From contig NZ_JANFNG010000023.1 in the NCBI RefSeq assembly GCF_024436035.1, positions 33,550 through 97,549 on the forward strand: 64,000 nt of DNA. Direction: 5' to 3'. This DNA comes from Streptomyces humicola (GTDB lineage Bacteria; Actinomycetota; Actinomycetes; Streptomycetales; Streptomycetaceae). Every line of letters starts with the position of its first letter. The stretch's first letter is position 1. Positions 52,084 through 61,237 of the stretch are shown here, one piece after another. The notes under the pieces were generated by a model that did not search any database, had not been told where the DNA came from, and saw nothing but the letters and a program-made list of their open reading frames with translations. A program made the position numbers and the translations under genes.

Positions 52084-53331
52084 GTGCCGAGCCGAAACAA
52101 AATACGGACTCCACGGGTCACCGACGACTGCGGCCCGTCCGGCGACGACACCTCTGCGGCCCGCTCCTTGACGGCACTGCGCATCGCCATCACCGCCTTC
52201 TTCGCCGTCGACGGTTTCACCTTCGCGGGCTGGGTGGTGCGCATTCCAGCCATCAAGAAGCAAGTGGGCGCATCCTCCGGCGCCTTGGGCCTCGCGCTGC
52301 TGGGTGTCTCCGCAGGCGCCGTGGCCACCATGGTCCTCACCGGGCACCTGTGCCGGCGCTTCGGCAGCCACAAGGTGACGGTGTGGTGCGCGATCCTGCT
52401 CGGGCTCAGCGTGGCGCTGCCCCCGCTCACCCATTCGGCGCTCGCGCTCGGTCTCGTCCTGCTGGTCTTCGGCGCGGCGTACGGCGGGCTCAATGTCGCC
52501 ATGAACAGCGCCGCCGTCGATCTCGTCGCGGCGCTCCGACGGCCCGTCATGCCGGGCTTCCACGCCGCCTTCAGCTTCGGCGGCCTGGCAGGCGCGGGGC
52601 TCGGCGCGCTCCTCGCACCGCACCTGAGCCCCACGAGGCATCTGCTGCTCCTCACCCCGATCGCACTGCTGGCGACCACCGGTGCCGGGCGGATCCTGCT
52701 GACCCATCCGGCACCGGTCCATCCGGCACCGGTCCGTCCGGCACCGACTGAACAGTCACCGCCGCGTCCGGCACCGGCGCGGGGCGGGGTGAACAGGCTG
52801 GTCGTCGTCTTCGGCCTGATCGCCCTGTGCACCGCGTACGGCGAAGGTGCACTGGCCGACTGGAGCGCGCTGCACCTCACTCAAGACCTGCACAGCGGAC
52901 CGGGGCTCGCGGCCGCCTCGTACGCACCGTTCGCCCTGGCGATGGCCGTCGGCCGGCTTACCGGCACCGCCCTGCTCGAACGCCTCGGCCGCACGCGCAC
53001 GGTCGTGCTGGGCGGCGCGACGGCAGCGGCAGGAATGCTGGTCGGCGCGCTGGCGCCGTGGGTATGGCTGGTGTTCGCGGGGTTCGCGGTGACGGGACTG
53101 GGCCTGGCCAACGTCTTCCCGGTCGCCATCGCCCGGGCGGGCGCACTCGCCGGGCCCGGCGGGGTGGCCGCTGCTTCCACCCTCGGCTACGGCGGCATGC
53201 TGCTCGGCCCGCCGTCGATCGGATTCCTCGCCGAGGTGACGGGGCTGCCGATCGCGCTCACCACGGTCGCCCTGCTCGCGGCGACCGCGTCGGCGATCGC
53301 CCTTGCGGTGCGCGACGCCGGGCACCACTAG
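52084..53331 (+). CDS. MFS transporter
   Basis: 415 aa from GTG 52084. About 12 membrane helices in two halves; FAGWVVRIPAIKKQVG near residue 48 and VFGAAYGGLNVAMNSAAVDL near 130 resemble FucP/YbjJ-like sugar or drug-type MFS proteins. The central loop has a Pro repeat (HPAPVHPAPVRPAPTEQ). Its divergent ROK regulator points to a sugar or related compound. No ribosome binding site; predicted leaderless. Confidence 0.85.
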   Translation: MPSRNKIRTPRVTDDCGPSGDDTSAARSLTALRIAITAFFAVDGFTFAGWVVRIPAIKKQVGASSGALGLALLGVSAGAVATMVLTGHLCRRFGSHKVTVWCAILLGLSVALPPLTHSALALGLVLLVFGAAYGGLNVAMNSAAVDLVAALRRPVMPGFHAAFSFGGLAGAGLGALLAPHLSPTRHLLLLTPIALLATTGAGRILLTHPAPVHPAPVRPAPTEQSPPRPAPARGGVNRLVVVFGLIALCTAYGEGALADWSALHLTQDLHSGPGLAAASYAPFALAMAVGRLTGTALLERLGRTRTVVLGGATAAAGMLVGALAPWVWLVFAGFAVTGLGLANVFPVAIARAGALAGPGGVAAASTLGYGGMLLGPPSIGFLAEVTGLPIALTTVALLAATASAIALAVRDAGHH

Positions 53332-53361
53332 TTACCGGCGAGTAGCGAAGAATGCTAGCGT
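53332..53361 (+). promoter_or_regulatory. Predicted promoter for the DUF4442 gene
   Basis: TTACCG (53332-53337) and TAGCGT (53356-53361) are 18 bp apart; the ATG at 53368 is 6 nt beyond the -10, so the mRNA is probably leaderless. Confidence 0.45.
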
Positions 53362-53367
53362 CGAAGC

Positions 53368-53835
53368 ATGGCTCGTCGTTCCTTCACCCCCACCTCGCTG
53401 CGGCGCGCGATGAACCTGTGGCCGCCGTACCTGTGCACCGGGATCCGGGTGCTGGAGATCGCCGACGACTGGAGCACGGCACGCGTGCGGCTGCGGATGA
53501 ACCGCTTCAACCGCAACTACGTGGGGACGCACTTCGGCGGGTCGCTGTTCGCCATGAGCGACCCGTTCTGGATGCTCCTGGTGATGCACCGTCTGGGCCG
53601 TGACTACCTCGTATGGGACAAGTCCGCCGAGATCGACTTCCTCGCGCCCGGCAGGGGCTCGGTGTTCGCCGAATTCACGCTGGCCGAGGAGCGGTTGGAG
53701 GAGATCAGAAAGCTGACGGAGGACGGCCGGAAGGCTCTGGTGTGGTTCGAGAACGACGTCGTGGGCTCCGACGGCGCCCTCGTCGCCCGGATCCGCAAGC
53801 AGCTGTACGTCCGGCGCAAGGGCGCCGCACGCTGA
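53368..53835 (+). CDS. DUF4442 hotdog-fold thioesterase-like protein
   Basis: 155 aa. Hotdog-fold segments MNLWPPYLCTGIRVLEIADD, RFNRNYVGTHFGGSLFAMSD near 45-65 and the strand YLVWDKSAEIDFLAPGRGSV. DUF4442 relatives are thought to be acyl-CoA thioesterases. No lipid genes adjoin it. A leaderless start is predicted. Confidence 0.85.
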   Translation: MARRSFTPTSLRRAMNLWPPYLCTGIRVLEIADDWSTARVRLRMNRFNRNYVGTHFGGSLFAMSDPFWMLLVMHRLGRDYLVWDKSAEIDFLAPGRGSVFAEFTLAEERLEEIRKLTEDGRKALVWFENDVVGSDGALVARIRKQLYVRRKGAAR

Positions 53836-53875
53836 CGGACACTGCCGGCTCCACCGGGCGCGCCGCCGCGCGCGT

Positions 53876-54541
53876 TCACCCCAACCAGCCGGGCCGGACC
53901 AGACCGGACTCGTACGCGAAGACGACGAGTTGGGCCCGGTCGCGAGCCCCGAGCTTGACCATGGCCCGGCTGACGTGCGTCTTCGCGGTCAGCGGGCTGA
54001 CCACCAGGCGACGGGCGATCTCGTCGTTCGACAGCCCGATGCCGACCAGCGCCATCACCTCCCGCTCCCGCTCGGTGAGCTGCTCCAGGCCGGCCGCCAT
54101 GGCGGGCTCCTTGGAGCGGGCGGCGAACTCCGCGATCAGGCGACGCGTCACACCGGGCGACAGCAGGGCATCCCCGGCCACGGCGGCCCGCACCGCACGC
54201 ACCAGGTCGGCGGGTTCGGTGTCCTTGACCAGGAACCCGGTGGCTCCGGAGCGGATCGCCTCGAAGACGTACTCGTCGAGTTCAAAGGTGGTGAGGATGA
54301 CCACCTTCACCCGGCCCAGTGCCGGGTCCTCGCTGATCCTTCGGGTCGCGGCGAGGCCGTCGAGCACCGGCATGCGGATGTCCATCAGAACGACGTCGGG
54401 CTCGAGACGGGAGACCTGACGCACCGCCTCCTCGCCGTCCGCGGCCTCTCCGACCACCTCGATGTCGTCCTGGGCGTCGAGCAGCGCACGGAAGCCGGCG
54501 CGCACGAGCACCTGGTCGTCCGCCAGCACCACCCTGGTCAT
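53876..54541 (-). CDS. NarL/LuxR-family response regulator
   Basis: 221 aa; ATG overlaps the kinase stop (ATGA), with AGGAGGAG before it. Receiver domain: DD at 8-9, phosphorylatable Asp54 (VVLMDIRMP), Thr/Lys signature near 85-104 (VVILTTFELDEY, FLVKDTEP). LuxR HTH at about 150-205 (LTEREREVMALVGIGLSNDE). Output partner of the adjacent histidine kinase; the controlled genes are unknown. Confidence 0.95.
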   Translation of the reverse strand: MTRVVLADDQVLVRAGFRALLDAQDDIEVVGEAADGEEAVRQVSRLEPDVVLMDIRMPVLDGLAATRRISEDPALGRVKVVILTTFELDEYVFEAIRSGATGFLVKDTEPADLVRAVRAAVAGDALLSPGVTRRLIAEFAARSKEPAMAAGLEQLTEREREVMALVGIGLSNDEIARRLVVSPLTAKTHVSRAMVKLGARDRAQLVVFAYESGLVRPGWLG

Positions 54542-55821
54542 CTCTCCTCCTGCAGGGGATCCCCGGACCTGCCGGGGACCCACACGCCACCCGTGCCGGG
54601 CACGGGCAGCCTCGCATCGACACGGAAGCCGCCGTCGTCGCGGGGGCCCGCGGTCACGGTGCCACCGAGCGCGGCGGCGCGCTCCCGCATGCCGACCAGG
54701 CCGTTTCCGCCGCCGCTCGTGCCGCCGGTGACGGCCGGCCCGTCGTCGTCCACCCGCAGTTCGACGGCGCCGGGCAGGTAGCCGATCAGCACCCGGGCGG
54801 TGCGGGCCTGCGAGTGCCGGATGATGTTTGTCAGCGCCTCCTGCACGATGCGGAACGCCGCCAGATCGGCGCCCGGCGGCAGCGGGCGCTCCTCGCCCTC
54901 CACCGTGATCTCGACGTCGAGTCCGGCGGCGGTGGCGTGGCCGGTGAGCTCGCGGAGGCGGCCGAGTCCGGGTGCCGGCTCGCGCGGTGCGGCGTCCTGC
55001 GCACGCAGCGTTCCCAGCACCTGCCGTACCTCGCCGAGCGCCTGCTTGCTCGCCGCCTTGATGGTCACCAGTGCGGTCCGGGCCTGTTCAGGGCGCTCGT
55101 CGATGAGTTCGAGCCCCACCCCTGCCTGCACGTTGATGACCGAGAGGCTGTGCGCGATGACATCGTGCAGCTCCCGGGCGATCCGCAGCCGTTCCTCGTC
55201 GGTGCGGCGGCGCTCGGCCTCCGCGCGCTCACGGCGCATGCGGGCGAACTGCTCGCGCCGCACCCTCACCAGTTCCGTCGCCGCTCCCAGGACGAAGAGC
55301 CAGCAGGCGATGCCCCATTCCGGGCCCCACGCGGCAGGCGCGCTTCCGGGTGGCGGCAACCACCGGTAGAGCCAGTGGCCGATGAGCAGATGGCCTGCGT
55401 AGACGATGCCCATCCCGATCCACGCGTCGCGCCGCCGTCCACGGATGATCGCGGAGTAGACGGCCACGATCAGGCTGAGGAAGACGGGCCCGTACGGAAA
55501 GCCGGCGGCGATGTAGATCACAATCGCGGCTGCCGTCCCGTAGACGGCGAGACCGGGCGCCCGCTGCCGCACGGCCAGGAACGCGGGGCCGATCAGCAGC
55601 AGGAGGTAGCCGAGGGCATCGAGGTGCACCCGGCCGGTCTGGTGGCGTCCGACGGCGGTGGAGCCGATCAGCTGCGCGAACGCGACGGCCAGCGATGACA
55701 CCACAGGGAACCGGCGTGCGTCGCGCCGCCGGCCGCGCAGCCATGGAGGACCGCCCCAGTACGGCCTGCCGCCGTCCCATGGGTGCTCCGTGCCCACCGG
55801 GGGCGGCTGCTCCTCGCGCAT
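54538..55821 (-). CDS. Sensor histidine kinase (HisKA_3/NarL type)
   Basis: 427 aa. About six N-terminal membrane helices (LGYLLLLIGPAFLAVRQ, GPVFLSLIVAVYSAIIRG, WGIACWLFVLGAATELVRV), a short coiled linker, a dimerisation/His-phosphorylation box RIARELHDVIAHSLSVINVQ near residue 215, HATPase with FRIVQEALTNIIRHSQA and GGNGLVGMRERAAALGG. Senses a membrane or extracellular cue through the membrane region. Forms a two-component pair with the overlapping response regulator. Confidence 0.95.
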   Translation of the reverse strand: MREEQPPPVGTEHPWDGGRPYWGGPPWLRGRRRDARRFPVVSSLAVAFAQLIGSTAVGRHQTGRVHLDALGYLLLLIGPAFLAVRQRAPGLAVYGTAAAIVIYIAAGFPYGPVFLSLIVAVYSAIIRGRRRDAWIGMGIVYAGHLLIGHWLYRWLPPPGSAPAAWGPEWGIACWLFVLGAATELVRVRREQFARMRRERAEAERRRTDEERLRIARELHDVIAHSLSVINVQAGVGLELIDERPEQARTALVTIKAASKQALGEVRQVLGTLRAQDAAPREPAPGLGRLRELTGHATAAGLDVEITVEGEERPLPPGADLAAFRIVQEALTNIIRHSQARTARVLIGYLPGAVELRVDDDGPAVTGGTSGGGNGLVGMRERAAALGGTVTAGPRDDGGFRVDARLPVPGTGGVWVPGRSGDPLQEER

Positions 55822-55878
55822 GGCGCCACGCTAACCGCCTCAGGGACGGCCGGCGTCACTCCGCAGCAGTGATCGTCC

Positions 55879-56622
55879 CTACTCCCGCGGGAGTAGCCGC
55901 CCGTGAGCTCCATGAGTCCCGTGGGCGGATGACAGGCCCACCTGATGGGCGAGCGCGGCACACGAGTGGTCGAAGAACTCGTCACGGGCCTCGACAACGT
56001 TGTTGAAATGGCCGAACACCTCGAAGCCGACGAGCCCGAACAGCTGCGACCAGGCGGCGGTGAGCCCCGCTATCACGGGCTGCGGAAGATCGGCGGCGAG
56101 TTCGGCGGCGATCCGCTCCACATCGGTGCGCACGCCGGGCGGCAGCGGGCCGTCCGCGGGCTCACCGAGTTCGCCGTCCTCCTGGGCGTCGAGGGCGACG
56201 GCGAGCAGCGCCCGGCCCACTCGGGCGGCGGGGGCTGCGGTGTCCCGCGGGGCGGTGTAGCCGGGCACGGGCGAGCCGTAGATCAGGGCGTACTCGTGCG
56301 GATGGGCCAGCGCCCAGCGGCGAACCGCCTGGCACACGGCCCGCCAGCGGTCGGCAGGTGGTACTCCCTTCGATTCGGCGAGAGCCGCCTCCGCTGCCTC
56401 GCCGAGAGCGTTGTAGGCGTCGATGATCAGCGCGGTGAGCAAGTCGTCGCGGCTGGGGAAGTAGCGGTAGAGCGCCGAGGAGACCATGCCGAGCTCGCGG
56501 GCGACGGCCCGCAGCGAGAGCCGGGCGGCGCCTTCGGCCGCCAGCTGCCGTCTCGCCTCGTCCTTGATGGCGGCTGTGACCTCGATTCGCGCTCGTTGCC
56601 TGGCTCCTCGGATGACGCTCAT
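55879..56622 (-). CDS. TetR/AcrR family regulator
   Basis: 247 aa. N-terminal HTH at about 20-65 (LSLRAVARELGMVSSALYRY) and a WHG-like C-terminal ligand domain (WRAVCQAVRRWALAHPHEYA, WSQLFGLVGFEVFGHF). Divergent from the F420-type reductase across a region with paired inverted repeats, its probable operators. The sequence FEVFGHFNNVVEARDEFFDH is typical of this TetR subgroup. Confidence 0.92.
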   Translation of the reverse strand: MSVIRGARQRARIEVTAAIKDEARRQLAAEGAARLSLRAVARELGMVSSALYRYFPSRDDLLTALIIDAYNALGEAAEAALAESKGVPPADRWRAVCQAVRRWALAHPHEYALIYGSPVPGYTAPRDTAAPAARVGRALLAVALDAQEDGELGEPADGPLPPGVRTDVERIAAELAADLPQPVIAGLTAAWSQLFGLVGFEVFGHFNNVVEARDEFFDHSCAALAHQVGLSSAHGTHGAHGRLLPRE

Positions 56623-56661
56623 GCCGGAAGTCTGCCATCGACCGGATCAGCAATCAACAAC

Positions 56662-56728
56662 GTGAGCAGTGCTCTTGCGAAGGCGGGTGCAGGGTGTCAG
56701 ACTGATCTGGAACGAGAGCACCGCTCAC
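56662..56728. promoter_or_regulatory. Paired operators between the TetR gene and the reductase gene
   Basis: GTGAGCAGTGCTC (56662-56674) and GAGCACCGCTCAC (56716-56728) are inverted copies with one mismatch. The first also contains the palindrome GAGCAGTGCTC. Likely TetR operators controlling both divergent genes. Confidence 0.65.
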
Positions 56729-56754
56729 ACTTACCTAGCCCACTGGGGTCCGCC

Positions 56755-57204
56755 ATGACTCAGCACGTCCAGAAGCCCGGCTGGTTCACCGTCAATGTCC
56801 TCAACCGCACGGTCGCGCTGCTCACCGAGCGCGGGATCAGCCTGCGCGGGTCCCGAGTGCTCGCCGTGCGCGGCCGCAAGACGGGGGAATGGCGGCACAC
56901 ACCGGTCAACCCCCTCACGCTCGACGGGGCCCAGTACCTCGTGGCAGCCCGCGGTCACGTGCAGTGGACACACAACATGCGGGCGGCGGGCGGCGGCGAG
57001 CTCCGACTTGGCAAGAAGGTCGACGCCTTCACTGCCGTGGAGGTCCCGGACGACGAGAAGCCGGACATACTGCGGGCCTACCTGAAGCGGTGGAAGGCAG
57101 AGGTCGGCGCCTTCTTCGGCGGCGTCGGCCCCGACTCCTCCGACGAGGAGCTGCGCCGCATAGCGCCCGACCACCCCGTCTTCCGGATAACCACGGTCGG
57201 ATGA
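56755..57204 (+). CDS. F420-dependent nitroreductase/DDN-like protein
   Basis: 149 aa. The deazaflavin-dependent split-barrel family is shown by RGSRVLAVRGRKTGEWRHTP near 30-48, GAQYLVAARGHVQWTHNMR and PVFRITTVG at the end. Relatives use F420H2 to reduce quinones, nitro compounds or tetracycline-like substrates. Its divergent TetR regulator suggests a xenobiotic-inducible gene. Confidence 0.88.
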   Translation: MTQHVQKPGWFTVNVLNRTVALLTERGISLRGSRVLAVRGRKTGEWRHTPVNPLTLDGAQYLVAARGHVQWTHNMRAAGGGELRLGKKVDAFTAVEVPDDEKPDILRAYLKRWKAEVGAFFGGVGPDSSDEELRRIAPDHPVFRITTVG

Positions 57205-57234
57205 CCGCGGTGTCGCAGTGACGGCGCGGCCCTG

Positions 57235-58461
57235 CTAGGCGCGTTCGACGCTCGACAACGCGCGGCCCGCGAGCGGATGGGTGCGCACCAGCTCCGCCAG
57301 CGTGGTCGTGCCACGGGTGATCCTCGTGAAGGCGTGCCATGCAGGCGGGAAGGCCGTCAGGGCTGCGTGGAGCACGCCGGGGCGCCGCTCGAAGAGCGTC
57401 AGCATCCTGCGGCCCACCGCCATCTCCACGCCGAGCCCGGCCTTCACCGCGAACGCATAGTTGAGGGCCTGGCGGCGAGCGTCCACAGCGTCCTGGGCCT
57501 CGGCGATCTGTACCGCCCACTCCCCCGCGAGCCGGCCGGAACGCAGCGCGTACGAGATGCCCTCCCGGGTCCAGGGCTCCAGCAGCCCGGCCGCGTCGCC
57601 GCAGACCAGCACCCTGCCGCGGGAGAGGGGGGAGTCGTCCGCGCGGCAACGCGTCAAGTGGCCGGAGGAGATGCTGGGTTCGAATCCGGCGAGGCCGAGC
57701 CGGGCGGTGAAGTCCTCGAGGTAGCGCTTGGTCGCCTCGCCCTCGCCGCGCGCCGAGATCACCCCGACCGTGAGGGAGTCGCCCTTGGGGAAGACCCATC
57801 CGTAACTGCCGGGCAGCGGGCCCCAGTCGATCAGAATCCGTCCCGCCCAGTCCTCGGCGACCGACGGCGGTACCGGGATCTCCGTCTCCAGGCCGAGATC
57901 CACCTGGTCGAGCTTGACGCCGACATGGGCTCCTATGCGGCTCGCGCTGCCGTCCGCGCCGACGACGGCCCGGGCGAGCACCATCTCCCCGGAGTTGAGC
58001 ACGACGGCGACGGTCCTGCGGTCCGGGACGGCCGGACCGTGCTGCTCGACGCGCGAGACGGCGGCTCCGGTTCGCACCTCGACCCCCGCGCGCTTGGCCG
58101 CCTCGACCAGACCTGCGTCGAACTCCGGGCGGTTGATCAGCCCGAAGAGCATCTGACGGGAGCGGCGGGTGCGGGTGAGCCGTCCGTTGAGGCTGAACGT
58201 GACCGCGTGCACCCGGTCGCGCAACGGCAGCTCGAAACCGGGCGGCAGGGCGTCGCGGGACGGGCCGATGATGCCGCCGCCGCAGGTCTTGTAGCGCGGC
58301 AGCTCGGCCTTCTCCAGGAGCAGCACCCGGCGCCCGGCGGCGGCCGCCGCATGCGCCGCGCTCGCCCCGGCCGGCCCGGCGCCGACCACGACGACGTCCC
58401 ACACGGTGGTGTCCCCGCTCTCCGCCGTCCCGCCGTTCCCCCGTGCGTCGTCGCTGCTCAC
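57235..58461 (-). CDS. Geranylgeranyl reductase family FAD oxidoreductase
   Basis: 408 aa from GTG 58461. Rossmann FAD motif WDVVVVGAGPAGASAAHAAA near residue 20, PYKTCGGG-like LPRYKTCGGGIIGP near 58, VVGADGSASRIGAHVGV near 165 and VLVCGDAAGLLEPWTREGIS near 290. This is the geranylgeranyl reductase/aromatic-ring hydroxylase-like group that reduces isoprenoid double bonds, for example in menaquinone or archaeal-type lipids. The substrate here is unknown. Divergent from the M20 peptidase. Confidence 0.9.
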   Translation of the reverse strand: MSSDDARGNGGTAESGDTTVWDVVVVGAGPAGASAAHAAAAAGRRVLLLEKAELPRYKTCGGGIIGPSRDALPPGFELPLRDRVHAVTFSLNGRLTRTRRSRQMLFGLINRPEFDAGLVEAAKRAGVEVRTGAAVSRVEQHGPAVPDRRTVAVVLNSGEMVLARAVVGADGSASRIGAHVGVKLDQVDLGLETEIPVPPSVAEDWAGRILIDWGPLPGSYGWVFPKGDSLTVGVISARGEGEATKRYLEDFTARLGLAGFEPSISSGHLTRCRADDSPLSRGRVLVCGDAAGLLEPWTREGISYALRSGRLAGEWAVQIAEAQDAVDARRQALNYAFAVKAGLGVEMAVGRRMLTLFERRPGVLHAALTAFPPAWHAFTRITRGTTTLAELVRTHPLAGRALSSVERA

Positions 58462-58595
58462 GTGTGCGTCCGCTCCCGTTCGTCTTGCCGCCTCCCCGCA
58501 TCCTAAGGCGCCCTCTCCGCGGAGTCGCTGTGGGACCATCGGGGTGACGATCACGGCGTCCATCCGTGATCACAACCGCACCCGAAGGAGCGCTC

Positions 58596-59975
58596 ATGTA
58601 CCAGGCCCGGCCAACCGCACTCGCCGAGTCGGTCGCCGCCCTGATGCCGAGGGCGAGGAGCGAACTCGCCGAGCTGGTGTCGTACCGCTCGGTCGCGGAT
58701 CCGCGGCAGTTCCCGGTCGGCGAGTGCGAGAAGGCCGCACGCTGGGTGGCGGACGCCCTGCGGGCGGAGGGCTTCGGTGACGTGGCGCTGCTCGACACCC
58801 CCGACGGCACCCAGTCCGTCTACGGCCGGCTCGCCGGGCCTGAGGGTGCGCCGACGGTCCTGCTCTACGCCCACTACGACGTGCAGCCCCCGCTCGACGA
58901 AGGGGCCTGGCTCTCCCCCCCGTTCCAGCTCACCGAGCGCGACGGCCGGTGGTACGGGCGGGGCGCGGCCGACTGCAAGGGCGGCATCCTGATGCACCTC
59001 ACCGCGCTGCGCGCCCTGCGGGAGAACGGTGGGGTCCCCGTCTCGGTGAAGGTGATCGCCGAGGGGTCCGAGGAACAGGCCACAGGCGGTCTCGAACGGT
59101 ACGCCGAGGCCCACCCCGAACTGCTCACCGCCGACGCGATCGTCATCGGCGACACCGGGAACTTCCGCGTCGGCCTGCCCACCGTCACCGCGACCCTGCG
59201 CGGCATGACGATGGTGGAGGTGAGCGTCGAGACGCTCGAAGCCAATCTGCACTCGGGCCAGTTCGGCGGCGCCGCCCCCGACGCTTTGGCCGCGCTCATC
59301 CGCATCCTCGACTCGCTGCGCGACGAGTCCGGGGCCACCACGGTCAACGGACTTCAGGAGCAGGAGGCGTGGAACGGACTGCAGTACGACGAAGACGCCT
59401 TCCGCAGCGACGCCAAGGTGCTCGACGGGGTCGGCCTCATAGGCACCGGCACCATCGCCGACCGCCTGTGGGCCCGGCCTGCAGTGACCGTGCTCGGCAT
59501 CGACTGCCCGCCGGTCGTGGGTGCCACCCCGTCGGTGCACGCGAGCGCGCGGGCACTGGTGAGCCTGCGGGTCCCCCCGGGCCTGGACGCCGCCGAGGCG
59601 CAGAAGGCCCTGACGGCGCACATGGAAGCGGCGGCGCCGTGGGGTGCGCGGGTCGAGGTCACGCCGCGCGGCCAGGGCCAGCCGTTCCGGGCCGACACCT
59701 CCAGCCCCGCCTACGAGGCGATGGGCGATGCACTGCAGACGGCGTACGACGGCGCCGAGATGCAGGTCGCGGGCCAGGGCGGTTCGATTCCGCTGTGCAA
59801 CACGCTGGCCTCGCTCTACCCGCAGGCGGAGATTCTGCTGATCGGTCTCAGCGAGCCCGATGCGCAGATCCACGCGGCCAACGAGAGCGTGTCGCCCCAG
59901 GAGTTGGAACGGCTCTCGCTCGCCGAGGCGCTCTTCCTCGTCAACTACGCGCGCGGCAAGGCCAAGGCCGCCTGA
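58596..59975 (+). CDS. M20 family dipeptidase (metallopeptidase)
   Basis: 459 aa from ATG 58596, GAAGGAG 5 nt before. Metal-site motifs VLLYAHYDVQPPL near residue 90, RWYGRGAADCKGGI near 125, and EGSEEQATGGLE near 158 are those of M20 exo/dipeptidases. The di-zinc enzyme hydrolyses dipeptides or related amides in the cytosol. C-terminal lid domain AAPWGARVEVTPRGQGQPF. Single gene. Confidence 0.93.
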   Translation: MYQARPTALAESVAALMPRARSELAELVSYRSVADPRQFPVGECEKAARWVADALRAEGFGDVALLDTPDGTQSVYGRLAGPEGAPTVLLYAHYDVQPPLDEGAWLSPPFQLTERDGRWYGRGAADCKGGILMHLTALRALRENGGVPVSVKVIAEGSEEQATGGLERYAEAHPELLTADAIVIGDTGNFRVGLPTVTATLRGMTMVEVSVETLEANLHSGQFGGAAPDALAALIRILDSLRDESGATTVNGLQEQEAWNGLQYDEDAFRSDAKVLDGVGLIGTGTIADRLWARPAVTVLGIDCPPVVGATPSVHASARALVSLRVPPGLDAAEAQKALTAHMEAAAPWGARVEVTPRGQGQPFRADTSSPAYEAMGDALQTAYDGAEMQVAGQGGSIPLCNTLASLYPQAEILLIGLSEPDAQIHAANESVSPQELERLSLAEALFLVNYARGKAKAA

Positions 59976-60038
59976 GCTCCGGTGGCGACGGGCACCGGCG
60001 GCGCAGCAGCCGGTGCCCGCGGGGCCCGCGGACGGGCG

Positions 60039-61073
60039 TCACTCGACCGGTTCGCCCGCCTCGAGGTTGAAGGCCCGGCCACGCTCGCGGGCGCGCAGCG
60101 CCCAGTGCAAGCGGGCGTAGCGCTCCTTGGGCAGCAGCGAGGCCGCCTCGTCCTCGGTGACGAAGCGGAAGTCCCGCAGTTCGGCCGCGGGCAGCAGCAA
60201 CCGCCCGCCGTCCGCGGCCGAGAGCAGACCGCCGTCGAAGAGCATCCGCACGCCGCCGAAAGCGGGAGGCCTCGGCGGTTCCCAGTCCACGACGAGAAGC
60301 CGCAGGCCTTGCCCGAGCTGCAGCCCCAGTTCCTCGGCGACCTCTCGCACTCCGGCGCGCGCCGGCGGTTCGCCGCGCTCCACGACCCCGCCGGGGAACT
60401 CCCAGCCGGGCTTGTAGGTCGGATCCACGAGCAGTACGCGCTCCTGCTCGTCGAAGAGGAGCACCCCGGCCGCCACGGTCTCGCCCGTCGGCTCGGGGGT
60501 CTGCACGATGCCGCAGGCGCCGGCGCCCTCCCGTACGGCTGCCGCGGCACGCTCCGCCGCCTCACGCGGGGTGAGGGCGCTGGTGTCGATGACGTAGGCG
60601 TCACCCGTCAACCAGGGCAGGGCGGTGCGGTAGGCGGCCAGATGGTCCAGGCACCAGTGGCGTACCGCAGCACTGGCGTCCGGGTCGCCCGGCACCTCCT
60701 CGCGGTGCTTGATCCGCTCACGCAGGATCGTTTCCTCAACGTCCAGCAGCACATGCCGCACGGGAATGCCACGAGAGGCGAGCCCCCCGAAGATCCCGTC
60801 CCGGTACTCCTGGCGCAGCAGCGTCATCGGCACCACGAGCGGTCCGCCGACCTCCATCAGAAGAGCCGCGGCGGCGTCCGCGACGAGCCTCCGCCATGAC
60901 GGGAGGTCCTGGTAGTCGTCGACCTCCCCGAGCCGCTTCTCAGGGAGCAGCCGCCGCAGGCCGCGGCCGATCAGCTCCGGGTCGTACAGGGTGCTGCCGG
61001 GTATCAGGTCGAGCAGTTCGCACGCGGTACTGGTCTTCCCCGCGCCGAACGCCCCGTTCAGCCAGACGATCAC
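60039..61073 (-). CDS. AAA/kinase-type ATPase fused to a Nudix hydrolase
   Basis: 344 aa from GTG 61073, GAGGAGGGGG before it. N-terminal half (1-180): P-loop VIVWLNGAFGAGKTSTACEL near 1-20, then LLDVEETILRERIKHREE, as in small-molecule kinases such as chloramphenicol phosphotransferase-like proteins. C-terminal half (200-330): Nudix box GGVVERGEPPARAGVREV followed by AEELGL, matching G-x5-E-x7-RE-U-x-EE-x-G. A bifunctional nucleotide-metabolite enzyme; substrate unknown. The coupling of kinase and hydrolase in one chain is unusual enough to note. Confidence 0.85.
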   Translation of the reverse strand: MIVWLNGAFGAGKTSTACELLDLIPGSTLYDPELIGRGLRRLLPEKRLGEVDDYQDLPSWRRLVADAAAALLMEVGGPLVVPMTLLRQEYRDGIFGGLASRGIPVRHVLLDVEETILRERIKHREEVPGDPDASAAVRHWCLDHLAAYRTALPWLTGDAYVIDTSALTPREAAERAAAAVREGAGACGIVQTPEPTGETVAAGVLLFDEQERVLLVDPTYKPGWEFPGGVVERGEPPARAGVREVAEELGLQLGQGLRLLVVDWEPPRPPAFGGVRMLFDGGLLSAADGGRLLLPAAELRDFRFVTEDEAASLLPKERYARLHWALRARERGRAFNLEAGEPVE

Positions 61074-61237
61074 GGTGCCCCCTCCTCGGTCGCGCCCCCT
61101 ATGAAGTGCCCGGAGCGCCCGGTTGTGCAAACGCATGAGCGGGCGCGTACGGCGCGCGTCCGTCGGTACGCACACGGCGCACAAGCCGTCGCGGCCCCGC
61201 CGGCATGCGCCTGACGGTACCCCTGCGGCCGGTGACT

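Noticed and set aside
52690..52760. CCGGCACCGGTCC-like repeats
   Set aside because: They are the codons of a Pro-rich loop repeat in the MFS protein, not a separate element.
57677..57687. GGTTCGAATCC, which looks like a tRNA T-arm
   Set aside because: It lies inside the flavoprotein coding sequence. I found no acceptor stem or anticodon arm around it.
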